A stretch of 64,000 nucleotides of DNA from Sphingomonas sp. 35-24ZXX (GTDB lineage Bacteria; Pseudomonadota; Alphaproteobacteria; Sphingomonadales; Sphingomonadaceae): NCBI RefSeq assembly GCF_000786215.1, contig NZ_JROG01000003.1, positions 372,001-436,000 of the forward strand, read 5' to 3'. Positions 50,519-58,761 of the stretch are shown here, piece by piece. Within the stretch, counting starts at the first letter, position 1; each line of letters opens with the position of its first letter. The position numbers and the translations under genes were made by a program. The notes under the pieces are model-generated. The model ran no database searches, was not told where the DNA came from, and saw nothing but the letters and a program-made list of their open reading frames with translations.

Positions 50519-51916
50519 GTGACCGATGATTCAAGCCGCATGGAAAGCGATTCGCTGGGTGCGATCGCTGTTCCGGCCAGCGCCTATTGGGGTGCGCAGA
50601 CCCAGCGCAGCATCCAGAATTTCCCGTTTCCGGCGCACGAACGCATGCCGATCGGGATCATCCATGCGCTGGCGGTGGTCAAGCAGGCCGCGGCCCGGGT
50701 CAACCGCACCCATGGGCTCGACACAGGCGTCGCCGATGCCGTCGAACTTGCGGCGGCCGAGGTCGCTGCAGGCCAGCATGACGATCAGTTCCCGCTGACG
50801 ATCTGGCAGACGGGCAGCGGCACGCAGACCAACATGAACGTCAACGAGGTGATCGCGGGCCGGGCGAACGAGCTGCTCACTGGTAAGCGCGGCGGCAAGG
50901 CTCCGGTCCACCCCAATGATCATGTCAACCAGGGCCAGTCTTCCAACGATGCCTTTCCCACCGCGATTCACATCGCGGTCAGCATGGCCGTGCAGAACAC
51001 GCTACGCCCCGCGCTCGACCAGCTGACCGCGGCGCTGGCAGCCAAGGTCGATGCCTGGGCGGATATCGTCAAGATCGGCCGCACGCATCTGCAGGATGCG
51101 ACACCGCTGACTTTGGGCCAGGAATTCTCCGGCTATGCCAACCAGCTGTACCGCTGCGGACGCCGGATCGAACCTGGCATCGTTGCTGGCACCTATCGGC
51201 TGGCGATCGGCGGGACAGCGGTCGGCACCGGGCTCAACGCCCCACAGGGTTTCGCGTCCGATATGTGCGCGGCCATTGCCGAGATTACCGGCCATCCGTT
51301 CCACCCCGCCGAGAATGCCTTCGAGGCGCTGGCGAGCAATGACCCGCTGGTGCATGTGTCGGGAACCCTCAATACGCTGGCGGTGGCGCTTACCAAGATC
51401 GCCAATGACATCCGCTTGCTCGGATCGGGGCCGCGCTCGGGGCTGGGCGAACTCGATCTGCCGGCCAACGAACCGGGAAGCTCGATCATGCCGGGCAAGG
51501 TCAACCCCACCCAGTGCGAGATGCTGACCATGGTCGCAGCCCAGGTGATGGGCAATCATCAGGCGGTGACCATCGGCGGCATGCAGGGACATCTCGAGCT
51601 CAACGTTTTCAAACCGCTGATCGGTGCCAACGTGCTGCGCTCGGTCGAGCTGCTGGCGATCGGCATGGCCGGCTTTGCCGAGCGGTGTGTCGAGGGGCTG
51701 CAGGCGAACGAAGGCCGGATTGCCGAACTGGTCGAACGGTCGCTGATGCTGGTAACCGCACTCGCCCCGGTCATAGGCTATGACAATGCGGCCAAGATTG
51801 CCAAGCACGCGCACGAACACGGGCTCACCTTGAAACAGGCGGGGCTCGCACTGGGCCTGGTCGACGATGCAACGTTCGACACGCATGTTCGTGCCGGTGA
51901 CATGACGGGGCGCTGA
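50519..51916 (+). CDS. fumC: Class II fumarate hydratase
   Basis: The protein has 465 residues from GTG 50519, which matches the usual short N-terminus (TDDSSRMESDSLGAI); a TTG two codons before and an ATG seven codons later are alternatives. The signature GSSIMPGKVNP is complete (catalytic Ser), and the GQSSNDAFPTAIH and TGSGTQTNMN-like segments are present. It hydrates fumarate to malate, without an iron-sulfur cluster. It starts 35 bases after sspB. Confidence 0.96.
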   Translation: MTDDSSRMESDSLGAIAVPASAYWGAQTQRSIQNFPFPAHERMPIGIIHALAVVKQAAARVNRTHGLDTGVADAVELAAAEVAAGQHDDQFPLTIWQTGSGTQTNMNVNEVIAGRANELLTGKRGGKAPVHPNDHVNQGQSSNDAFPTAIHIAVSMAVQNTLRPALDQLTAALAAKVDAWADIVKIGRTHLQDATPLTLGQEFSGYANQLYRCGRRIEPGIVAGTYRLAIGGTAVGTGLNAPQGFASDMCAAIAEITGHPFHPAENAFEALASNDPLVHVSGTLNTLAVALTKIANDIRLLGSGPRSGLGELDLPANEPGSSIMPGKVNPTQCEMLTMVAAQVMGNHQAVTIGGMQGHLELNVFKPLIGANVLRSVELLAIGMAGFAERCVEGLQANEGRIAELVERSLMLVTALAPVIGYDNAAKIAKHAHEHGLTLKQAGLALGLVDDATFDTHVRAGDMTGR

Positions 51917-51982
51917 TCGGTCCGGAACGCGCAGGCACCAAGGGCGTTTGAGCTACGAGCCCAATTCAGCTATGGAAACACC

Positions 51983-52345
51983 ATGACCCATCCCAGCGAT
52001 ACACCTCCGGCGGCACCTGCTGCGCCTGCGCCCGTCCCTGCCGCCAACGCAGCGCCGGGTGGTGCATCTCCAGTGGTGACCCAGGCGCACTGGTCGCGCA
52101 CCGCTTTGACCGGTGCGGGCCGGCTGATCACGACCGCAGCAAATGACGAACTGGTCCGCAACATGATCGGCGCAAAGGCGCGCAGCCAGGTTGCTGCGAC
52201 CGTGTTTGGCGGCACGGTGATGGGTGCGATCGCTGCGCGCATCGCCACGCGTTCGGTCCCCGGCGCGCTGCTTGTCGGCGGGGCCTTGCTCGCCAAGGCG
52301 ATCTACGACCAGCGCAAGGCGAAGACCACGCCGCCCAAAGCCTGA
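51983..52345 (+). CDS. Small protein of unknown function, Pro/Ala-rich N-terminus
   Basis: The protein has 120 residues. The first 35 residues are Pro/Ala-rich and disordered in appearance. Residues about 65-95 are hydrophobic and Gly/Ala-rich (VAATVFGGTVMGAIAARIA and PGALLVGGALLAKAIYD), which could be one or two membrane helices. The tail is basic. I do not recognise it. It lies between fumC and gmk on the same strand. Confidence 0.65.
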   Translation: MTHPSDTPPAAPAAPAPVPAANAAPGGASPVVTQAHWSRTALTGAGRLITTAANDELVRNMIGAKARSQVAATVFGGTVMGAIAARIATRSVPGALLVGGALLAKAIYDQRKAKTTPPKA

Positions 52346-52408
52346 CGCGGCGCGGGCTACCCGAACAAACTGGTTGACCTTTGCAGGCGGCTTTGGCCAA
52401 GAGCCGCC

Positions 52409-53065
52409 ATGATCGATTCTGTTTCTCAGCCTCCTCTCGCCCGTCGCGGCCTGTTGTTCATCCTGTCATCGCCTTCGGGCGCGGGCAAATCGACCATCGC
52501 GCGGATGCTGCTGGAGGCGGACGAGCAGATCAGCCTGTCGGTATCGGTCACCACGCGCCCGCCGCGTCCCGGCGAGATCGACGGTGTCCATTATCATTTC
52601 ATCGACGAAGCCGAATTTCACCGTCTGGTGGAAGCGCACGAGATGATGGAATGGGCCAAGGTCTTCGGCCATTATTACGGCACGCCCAAGGCCCAGGTGA
52701 AGCAGGGGCTGCGCGAGGGGCAGGACTTCCTGTTCGACATAGACTGGCAGGGCACGCAGCAGTTGTACCAGCGCGCCGAAGGCGACGTCGTGCGCGTGTT
52801 CATCCTGCCACCTTCGCTCGACGAATTGCACCGCCGCCTGCGCAGCCGCAACACCGACAGCGAAGAGGTGATCGCCGGGCGCATGGCACGGGCGCAGGAC
52901 GAGATCAGCCACTGGGACGGCTATGATTTCGTGGTGATCAACGACAATGTCGAAAACTGCTTCGCCAAGGTGCAGCAGATTCTCAATTCCGAACGGATGC
53001 GCCGCGCCCGACAGACCGGGCTGATCGACTATGTCCGCGATCTGATGAACCCTTCGGAAGGCTGA
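52409..53065 (+). CDS. gmk: Guanylate kinase
   Basis: The protein has 218 residues. P-loop SSPSGAGKST, the GMP-binding segment SVTTRPPRPGEIDGVHY and the following WAKVFGHYYGTPK match the family. It phosphorylates GMP to GDP and links to guaA in this window only by pathway. Its end is six bases from the convergent DUF4197 gene. Confidence 0.97.
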   Translation: MIDSVSQPPLARRGLLFILSSPSGAGKSTIARMLLEADEQISLSVSVTTRPPRPGEIDGVHYHFIDEAEFHRLVEAHEMMEWAKVFGHYYGTPKAQVKQGLREGQDFLFDIDWQGTQQLYQRAEGDVVRVFILPPSLDELHRRLRSRNTDSEEVIAGRMARAQDEISHWDGYDFVVINDNVENCFAKVQQILNSERMRRARQTGLIDYVRDLMNPSEG

Positions 53066-53071
53066 TCGGGC

Positions 53072-53794
53072 TTACATCACCCGGTCGAGCAGCTTCTTGC
53101 CCGACTTGAGCGGGTTCTTGCGGAAATTGGTTTCCTCCCGCCCGATATAGGTGAAAATCCCCGACATCGCCTGGTCGGTGACGCTGTCGATCAGGCCGTC
53201 GCGGCTGAGATCGATCCCCGCCAGCGCCCCCAGCATGCTGCCGGTACCGCCCCTCGATCCCGTGCCCGAGCCCAAAGCATCCAGATGCTTGAAAGCACCG
53301 GTGCGGCCGAGCGCATTGCTCACCAGCGGGCGCATTTTCTGCCGCAGCACCTCGCCCGAGGTGCGCCGCAGATATTGCGTGCCAGCGGTATCGCCGCCCG
53401 CGACAATGTTCACGCCATCGGTCAGCGTCATCAAGTCGATCGCCGAGCGGAACACCGGCTTGGCTTCCTGCGCAGCAAGGCCCGCCGCGTCGTTGAGCGA
53501 CCTTGTGAGGTTGTTGGTCAATCCGGCCTTGTCGGTCAGCTTCATCAGCTTGCTGGCCTTTTGCAGAGGCCCCGGAAGCAGGATGCGCACCGCCTGATCG
53601 GCATAGAAGGCTCCGGGCTGCGACAATTGGTCGAGCGCGCTGTCGGATGCGTTGCCCAGCAGGCCCTTCATTGATCCGCCCAGCGAGGTCGAAGGTTTGC
53701 GGCTCTGCGCCTCGGCCGAGGGGCTGACGGCTAAGGTTGTGGCAACGCCCACGGCTGCGAGGGAGAATGCCAAAGCCAGATTGCGGAACGCCAT
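53072..53794 (-). CDS. DUF4197 domain-containing exported protein
   Basis: The protein has 240 residues with a signal peptide (to about SAEA, 26-29). The mature part matches DUF4197: LLGNASDSALDQLSQPGAFYADQAVRILLPGPL, a Gly-rich loop, and GIFTYIGREETNFRKNP near the end. The function of this family is not known to me. It ends next to gmk, convergent. Confidence 0.85.
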   Translation of the reverse strand: MAFRNLALAFSLAAVGVATTLAVSPSAEAQSRKPSTSLGGSMKGLLGNASDSALDQLSQPGAFYADQAVRILLPGPLQKASKLMKLTDKAGLTNNLTRSLNDAAGLAAQEAKPVFRSAIDLMTLTDGVNIVAGGDTAGTQYLRRTSGEVLRQKMRPLVSNALGRTGAFKHLDALGSGTGSRGGTGSMLGALAGIDLSRDGLIDSVTDQAMSGIFTYIGREETNFRKNPLKSGKKLLDRVM

Positions 53795-53889
53795 TGCTAC
53801 CCCTCCATGATTGTCGCCGCGGAGTGTGCAGCAAAGCGGCGCGCACTGCCAGAGCGCGCGCCGCAGATTTTACGTGTGCGTGAGCTCGA

Positions 53890-54699
53890 TCAATGGCCCT
53901 CGGGGTCGTAGCCGCCGCTGGGCACCGACGCGTTGACGATCCCGCCATCGACCGGAATGGTCGTGCCGATGACATAATCCCCTGCCCGGCTGGCGAGGAA
54001 GATCACCGCGCCCGAGATATCCTGCCAGTCGCCGACCCGCTTGTTGGGGATCGAATTGGCAACCATGTCACCATAATCGCGCGCGGCCTTGTTCATGTCC
54101 GACGGGAATGCGCCCGGGCCAATGCCAGTGACATAGATGTGGTCGCGCAGCAGACGCACGGCCATCCGCTTGGTCAGCTGGATCAGCGCGGCCTTGCTTG
54201 CCTGATAGCTGTAGGTCTCCCACGGATTGACGCGCATGCCGTCGACCGAGGAAATGTTGATCACCTTGGCCGGGGTTTCGGCGGATGCGCCAGCTTTCAG
54301 CAGCCCGTGCAACGACTGGGTGAGGAAGAAGGGCGACTTCACGTTGAGGTCCATCACCTTGTCCCAGCCGATTTCCGGGAAATCCTCGAACTCGGCGCCC
54401 CAGGCGGCACCGGCGTTGTTGACCAGAATGTCGAGCCGCTGCTCATGCTCTGCAAGCCGGGCTGCCAGCTGGCGCGCACCTTCGACGCTCGAGACGTCGG
54501 CAGGCAGCGAGATGCAATTGGGACCAAGCTCGGCGGCGGTGGCGTCGCAGGCATCGGCCTTTCGCGCGGAGATGTAGACCTTGGCGCCCCCGGCGATCAG
54601 ACCCTGTGCAATCATCTTGCCGATGCCGCGCGATCCGCCGGTGACCAGGGCCACCTTGCCCTGAACCGAAAACAGCTGTTCGATGCTCATCATATTCAT
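53890..54699 (-). CDS. Short-chain dehydrogenase/reductase
   Basis: The protein has 269 residues of classical SDR form. TGGSRGIG at residues 20-27, NNAG about 92-95, and the catalytic Ser (INISSVDG) and YSYQASK (Tyr-x-x-x-Lys). It should oxidise a beta- or other hydroxy group, with NAD(P). The overlap of its start with the acyl-CoA dehydrogenase stop (four bases) places it in the same transcript, and suggests a 3-hydroxyacyl-CoA-type step. Confidence 0.92.
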   Translation of the reverse strand: MNMMSIEQLFSVQGKVALVTGGSRGIGKMIAQGLIAGGAKVYISARKADACDATAAELGPNCISLPADVSSVEGARQLAARLAEHEQRLDILVNNAGAAWGAEFEDFPEIGWDKVMDLNVKSPFFLTQSLHGLLKAGASAETPAKVINISSVDGMRVNPWETYSYQASKAALIQLTKRMAVRLLRDHIYVTGIGPGAFPSDMNKAARDYGDMVANSIPNKRVGDWQDISGAVIFLASRAGDYVIGTTIPVDGGIVNASVPSGGYDPEGH

Positions 54700-55838
54700 C
54701 CTTCGTTGCGCAAGGCTTCCCTTGCAATGATCGTGCGCTGAATCTCGCTGGTCCCCTCATAGATGCGGAACAGGCGGACATCGCGGTAGAAGCGTTCGAT
54801 GCCATAGTCGGCGATGTAACCCGCGCCGCCAAAGATCTGCACCGCGCGGTCGGCGACACGGCCCACCATTTCCGACGCGATCAGCTTGGCACAGGCGCAG
54901 TCCTCGGTGATCCGTTGCCCAAGATCCTTGGCCCTGGCGGTCTGCAGGACCAGCGCCTTGGCGGCCTTGCACTCGGCGACCGAGTCGGCGATCATCGCCT
55001 GGATCAGCTGGAACTCGGCGATCGGCTTGCCGAACTGCTGGCGTTCCTTGGCATAGGCGATGCTGTCCGCGATCAACCGCTCGGCAGCGCCCACGCACAC
55101 CGCCGAGATGTGTAGACGCCCACGGTCGAGCACGCGCATCGCGACCTTGAAGCCGTCGCCTTCCGCGCCCAGCCGGTTCTCGGCAGGCACGCGGACATTG
55201 TCGAAAATGACGTCGCAGACATGCGCGCCCTGCTGGCCCATCTTGCGTTCGGGCTTGCCTACCGACAGGCCGGGCAGATCGCGCGGGACCAGAAACGCGC
55301 TGACACCCTTGGGACCGGGACCGCCGGTGCGTGCCATCACGGTGAACAGATCGGCCTTGTCGGCATTGGTGATGTAGCGCTTCGAGCCGTTGAGCACATA
55401 GGCGTCGCCGTCGAGCTCGGCCCGAGTCTTCACCGCGCCGCTGTCCGATCCGACATCGGGTTCGGTCAAGGCGAACGAAGTGATGATCTCCCCGCTCGCG
55501 ATCAGCGGAAGATACTTGGCCTTCTGCGCGTCATTGCCGTCCATCACCAAGCCTTGGCTGCCGATGCCGACATTGGTGCCGAAGGTCGATCGCATCGCGG
55601 GCGATGTGCGCCCCAGTTCGAACGCGATACGGACCTCCTCCTCCATGTTGAGGCCGAGCCCGCCAAACTCCTCGCTGATCGACAGCCCGAACAGCCCGAG
55701 CTCGCGCATGTCCTGCACGAGGTCTTCGGGAATCTCGTCGGTTTCGGACACCTGCGCCTCGAGCGGGCGCAGCCGTTCGGTCACGAACCGGCGGACGCCT
55801 TCCAGCAGCGCGTCGAAAATTTCGGGATCGAGTGCCAT
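54696..55838 (-). CDS. Acyl-CoA dehydrogenase (standard catalytic type)
   Basis: The protein has 380 residues from ATG 55838, with AGGAAA upstream. ACAD signatures: LTEPDVGSDSGAVKT (FAD/substrate), MGQQGAHVCDV, a Q-F-G-K-P segment and, at the catalytic base, RIYEGTSEIQR (Glu361). It introduces the alpha-beta double bond of acyl-CoA, electrons going to ETF. Unlike the next gene it has the full catalytic motif. Its 5' gap holds the first palindromic element. Confidence 0.93.
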   Translation of the reverse strand: MALDPEIFDALLEGVRRFVTERLRPLEAQVSETDEIPEDLVQDMRELGLFGLSISEEFGGLGLNMEEEVRIAFELGRTSPAMRSTFGTNVGIGSQGLVMDGNDAQKAKYLPLIASGEIITSFALTEPDVGSDSGAVKTRAELDGDAYVLNGSKRYITNADKADLFTVMARTGGPGPKGVSAFLVPRDLPGLSVGKPERKMGQQGAHVCDVIFDNVRVPAENRLGAEGDGFKVAMRVLDRGRLHISAVCVGAAERLIADSIAYAKERQQFGKPIAEFQLIQAMIADSVAECKAAKALVLQTARAKDLGQRITEDCACAKLIASEMVGRVADRAVQIFGGAGYIADYGIERFYRDVRLFRIYEGTSEIQRTIIAREALRNEG

Positions 55839-55860
55839 TGCCGCTTTCCTTGTGTCTCTT

Positions 55861-55984
55861 CCCTCCCGCCTGCGGGAGGGGTGGCTGTGCCGCAGCCGAA
55901 GCCGGGGTGGGTCTGAGCTGTTGCCGATTTCAGGCCCACCCCGGTCCAGCAGGCTGGACCTGCCCCTCCCGCCTGCGGGAGGGG
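55861..55984. repeat. Composite palindromic intergenic element 1
   Basis: Contains CCCTCCCGC-CT-GCGGGAGGG (55861-55880) and a second copy with one extra pair, CCCCTCCCGCCTGCGGGAGGGG (55963-55984). Between them lie CCGGGGTGGG (55902-55911) pairing with CCCACCCCGG (55935-55944) and GGTCCAGC-AG-GCTGGACC (55943-55960). The whole gap between the two acyl-CoA dehydrogenases is palindromic. The two ends are the same palindrome, so the unit may be a mobile or dispersed repeat. Confidence 0.75.
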
Positions 55985-55993
55985 AGAGGCTCA

Positions 55994-57130
55994 TCAATAG
56001 CCGAAAATCTCGGCGACGCGGCCAGCGTGGAAGTTGGCATCGCCCATGAACTCGTTAAGGGCACGGTCGCGCTTCATGTAGAAGCCGATGTCATATTCGT
56101 CGGTCATGCCGATGCCGCCATGCATCTGCACGCCTTCGCGCACCGTCAGGTTGGTGGTGCGACCGGCCTTGGCCTTGGCGACCGACACATAGATCTCGGC
56201 GCTGTCCTTGCCTTCGTCGAGCAGCTGCTGCGCCTTGAGCACGGCGGCACGGGCGATTTCCATCTCGCTGTAGAGATGTGCGGAACGGTGCTGCAGCGCC
56301 TGGAACTCGCCGATCAGGCGGCCGAACTGCTTGCGCTGCTTGAGGTAATCGACGGTCATGTCCATTGCGCCGGCACCGACGCCAACCAGCTCGGCGGCAG
56401 AGCCTGCGCGGCCTGCGCGCAGCAGAGCGGACAGCACCTGCCAGCCGTTGTCGACTTCGCCGATGACCGCGTCGCCATCGACCTCAACCCCGTCGAAGGT
56501 GACATGCGCCGCCATCGAGCTGTCGAGCAGGCGGGTGTTGTCGAGCGACATGTTGGCCGCGTCCTTATCGACCGCAAACAGCGTGAGGCCATCGGTTTCG
56601 CCCGGTGCGCCCGCGGTGCGCGCAGCGACGATCAGCGCGTCGGCGCTGGCACCCTGGATCACGAACTGCTTCTGCCCGGTCAGCTTGAAGCCGTTGCCCG
56701 AACGCTCGGCCCGCATCGCGATGTGCGTGGGCCGGTGCTTGGCGCCTTCATCGATCGCCAGCGCGAGCACGGTTTCGCCCGCCAGAATACCTGGGAAAAA
56801 CTTGTCCTTCAGGTGCTGTCCACCATGGTTGAGTGCAGACACACCCGCGATCGCGGTGGTGAGGAACGGTGAAGGCGACAGGTTGCGGCCGATCTCTTCG
56901 AGCACGACGCCGGCTTCGACATGGCCGAGTCCCAGCCCGCCATCGTCTTCACCGATCAGGATGCCGGTAAAGCCCATTTCGCCGAACTGCTTCCACAAAG
57001 CATGGCGGAAGCCGTCCTTGCAATTGTCGTCGCGCAGCTTGCGCAGATGGCTGACCGGGGCTTCGGATTTGAGGAATTCGCGCGCGCTGTCGCGCAGCAT
57101 CGCTTGGTCGTCGTTGAGGTACATCGGCAT
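55994..57130 (-). CDS. Acyl-CoA dehydrogenase-like subunit lacking the catalytic Glu motif
   Basis: The protein has 378 residues of ACAD fold, with conserved middle segments (LGLGHVEAGVV, the Q-F-G-R segment, VREGVQMHGGIGMT). At the C-terminus, where active enzymes have YEGT, it reads NEFMGDANFH. Such subunits pair with a catalytic partner in alpha2-beta2 FadE-type dehydrogenases known from steroid and fatty-acid catabolism of actinobacteria. The gene just before it on the transcript (57272-58459) keeps the Glu and is the natural partner. This is inference from family knowledge. Confidence 0.85.
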   Translation of the reverse strand: MPMYLNDDQAMLRDSAREFLKSEAPVSHLRKLRDDNCKDGFRHALWKQFGEMGFTGILIGEDDGGLGLGHVEAGVVLEEIGRNLSPSPFLTTAIAGVSALNHGGQHLKDKFFPGILAGETVLALAIDEGAKHRPTHIAMRAERSGNGFKLTGQKQFVIQGASADALIVAARTAGAPGETDGLTLFAVDKDAANMSLDNTRLLDSSMAAHVTFDGVEVDGDAVIGEVDNGWQVLSALLRAGRAGSAAELVGVGAGAMDMTVDYLKQRKQFGRLIGEFQALQHRSAHLYSEMEIARAAVLKAQQLLDEGKDSAEIYVSVAKAKAGRTTNLTVREGVQMHGGIGMTDEYDIGFYMKRDRALNEFMGDANFHAGRVAEIFGY

Positions 57131-57139
57131 TTGAAGTCT

Positions 57140-57261
57140 CCCTCTCCCCTTCGGGGGAGAGGGTCGGGGAGAGGGGAATAAAGCCTCGCCCGACCCTTGA
57201 ATGGATTGGAAAACGGAGAAGGCGGCCCCTCTCCCAACCCTCTCCCCTCAAGGGGAGAGGG
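57140..57261. repeat. Composite palindromic intergenic element 2
   Basis: Two copies of one hairpin: CCCTCTCCCC-TTCG-GGGGAGAGGG (57140-57163) and CCCTCTCCCC-TCAA-GGGGAGAGGG (57238-57261). Between them is an AT-richer stretch. Stems of ten base pairs with four-base loops lie between the two partner acyl-CoA dehydrogenases and may also affect mRNA stability. Confidence 0.75.
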
Positions 57262-57271
57262 CTTCGGGCAA

Positions 57272-58459
57272 TCACGCCCCCGGAAGGTCGAGAATGCGCT
57301 TGGCGATCACGTTGAGCATCACCTCGCTGGTGCCGCCCTCGATGCTGTTTGCCTTGGTGCGCAGCCAGTTGCGGGCCTTGGCACCGCCCTTGGACGCTTC
57401 GCTCTCCCATTCGAGCGCGTCGGAGCCATTGCCGGCCATCACCAGCTCATGGCGACGCTTGTTGAGCTCGGTCCCGGCGTATTTCATCATGTTGGGCTGC
57501 GCGGGATGGCCCTTGCCCGACTTCATCTCGTCGGTGAAGCGCTCGGCCATCGCCTTGAACGCCAGCGCATCGACATCGAACTGCGCCAGTTCTGCGCGCA
57601 GGATGCCATCATCGAGCTGGCCCAGGCCATTGGCGCCGATCGAGGTCAGCATCTGCGCGCCCAGCGACGGTGCGCCATCGCCCAGACCGCCGCCCGAGAT
57701 CATCTCGCGCTCATGGCCCAGCAGGTACTTGGCGACATCCCAGCCGCGGTTGAGTTCGCCGACGATCTGGTGCTTGGGCACCACGACGTTGTCGAAGAAG
57801 GTTTCGCAGAAGGGCGAGTTGCCGCTGATCAGCTTGATCGGCTTTGTCGAAACGCCGGGCGTTTCCATGTCGAACAGCAGGAACGAGATGCCCTGGTACT
57901 TGTTCGTCTTGTCGGTGCGGACCAGGCAGAAAATCCAGTCGCACTTGTCGGCATAGCTGGTCCAGATTTTCTGGCCGTTGACCACCCAATGGTCGCCCTT
58001 GTCTTCGCCGAAGGTCTGCAAGCTGACGAGGTCCGAACCCGAACCGGGCTCCGAATAGCCCTGACACCAGCGGATTTCACCGCGGGCAATCTGGCCAAGA
58101 TAATGCACCTTCTGCTCTTTGGTGCCGAAGTGCAGCAGTGCGGGGCCAAGCATCCAGATGCCGAAGCTCGACAGCGGCGGGCGGGCATTGATGCGCGCCA
58201 TTTCCTGACGCAGCACCTTGGTCTGCGCTGCCGTCAGGCCCGCGCCGCCATAGGCCTGCGGCCAGTCGGGCACGGTATAGCCCTTGGCGACGCAACGCTC
58301 GAGCCAGAGCTTCTGCGCCTCGTTCTTGAACGACCAGTTGCGTCCGCCCCAGCAGACGTCATCCTCGCCACGCACCGGCTCGCGCATCTCGGCCGGGCAG
58401 TTCTCCTCCAGCCATGCGCGTGCTTCCATCCTGAACTGATCGAGATCGCTCATCGTCAT
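57272..58459 (-). CDS. Acyl-CoA dehydrogenase, FadE-type catalytic subunit
   Basis: The protein has 395 residues. ACAD motifs: QGYSEPGSGSDLVSLQT, GQKIWTSYADKCDW, and a C-terminal NSIEGGTSEVMLN with the catalytic Glu (374). The fold and length match the larger catalytic subunits of heterotetrameric ACADs. It is the first gene of the reverse transcript (ACAD, ACAD-like, ACAD, SDR) and is divergent from the transporter gene. Confidence 0.93.
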   Translation of the reverse strand: MTMSDLDQFRMEARAWLEENCPAEMREPVRGEDDVCWGGRNWSFKNEAQKLWLERCVAKGYTVPDWPQAYGGAGLTAAQTKVLRQEMARINARPPLSSFGIWMLGPALLHFGTKEQKVHYLGQIARGEIRWCQGYSEPGSGSDLVSLQTFGEDKGDHWVVNGQKIWTSYADKCDWIFCLVRTDKTNKYQGISFLLFDMETPGVSTKPIKLISGNSPFCETFFDNVVVPKHQIVGELNRGWDVAKYLLGHEREMISGGGLGDGAPSLGAQMLTSIGANGLGQLDDGILRAELAQFDVDALAFKAMAERFTDEMKSGKGHPAQPNMMKYAGTELNKRRHELVMAGNGSDALEWESEASKGGAKARNWLRTKANSIEGGTSEVMLNVIAKRILDLPGA

Positions 58460-58587
58460 CCTCTCTGCGCTTGTGTCCCAAAGGCGGCGCCTGGCCGGGA
58501 AGCTTTTCCTGCAACCAAAACCGCCTGTCGCGTGCCAGTCTATGGTGGACGCAAGGCGGCTGCAAGCCTGTTGAATCCGTGCCTGTA

Positions 58588-58640
58588 TGCCGTAACGTCA
58601 TCGTCACGGCAGTTGACGTTTACGGCAGCTGCCATATGGT
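58588..58640. promoter_or_regulatory. Long inverted repeat over a putative promoter, divergent catabolic control region
   Basis: TGCCGTAACGTCA (58588-58600) and TGACGTTTACGGCA (58614-58627) are mirror images except for one inserted base. The spacer is 13 bases. Within it TTGACG (58613-58618) is a good -35, and 16 bases later TATGGT (58635-58640) could be the -10 for the forward genes. An operator over the -35 is the classic place for a TetR- or GntR-type repressor. The other 200 bases of the gap hold nothing else I can name. Confidence 0.6.
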
Positions 58641-58671
58641 GGCGGCGAAAAGAACAAGCAGGAGAGAATCA

Positions 58672-58761
58672 ATGCAGCGGGCCCAACAGGCCATGCCATC
58701 GCAGGCGCAGATGCGCGTGGCGATCTCGCTGACCTGCGGAAGGTGCCCGCGTTACGCATGA
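58672..58761 (+). CDS. 29-residue leader ORF coupled to the transporter gene
   Basis: The ORF has a strong ribosome binding site (GGAGAG, 58661-58666, five bases before ATG 58672). The product is 29 residues, with three methionines in the first 14 and two cysteines (TCGRCPRYA) at the end. Its stop TGA overlaps the start ATG (58758) of the transporter gene as ATGA, while that start lacks a good binding site of its own. It looks like a leader that couples translation. It is not like a known peptide. Confidence 0.45.
   Translation: MQRAQQAMPSQAQMRVAISLTCGRCPRYA

Noticed and set aside
55861-57261. Palindromic clusters considered as a CRISPR array
   Set aside because: The repeats are nested inverted arms with irregular spacing, there are no regular spacers, and no cas genes are in the window.
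58471-58671. Longer version of the leader ORF starting at 58471
   Set aside because: No binding site at the early start, and it would cross the operator and promoter. Only the 58672 start has a good Shine-Dalgarno.
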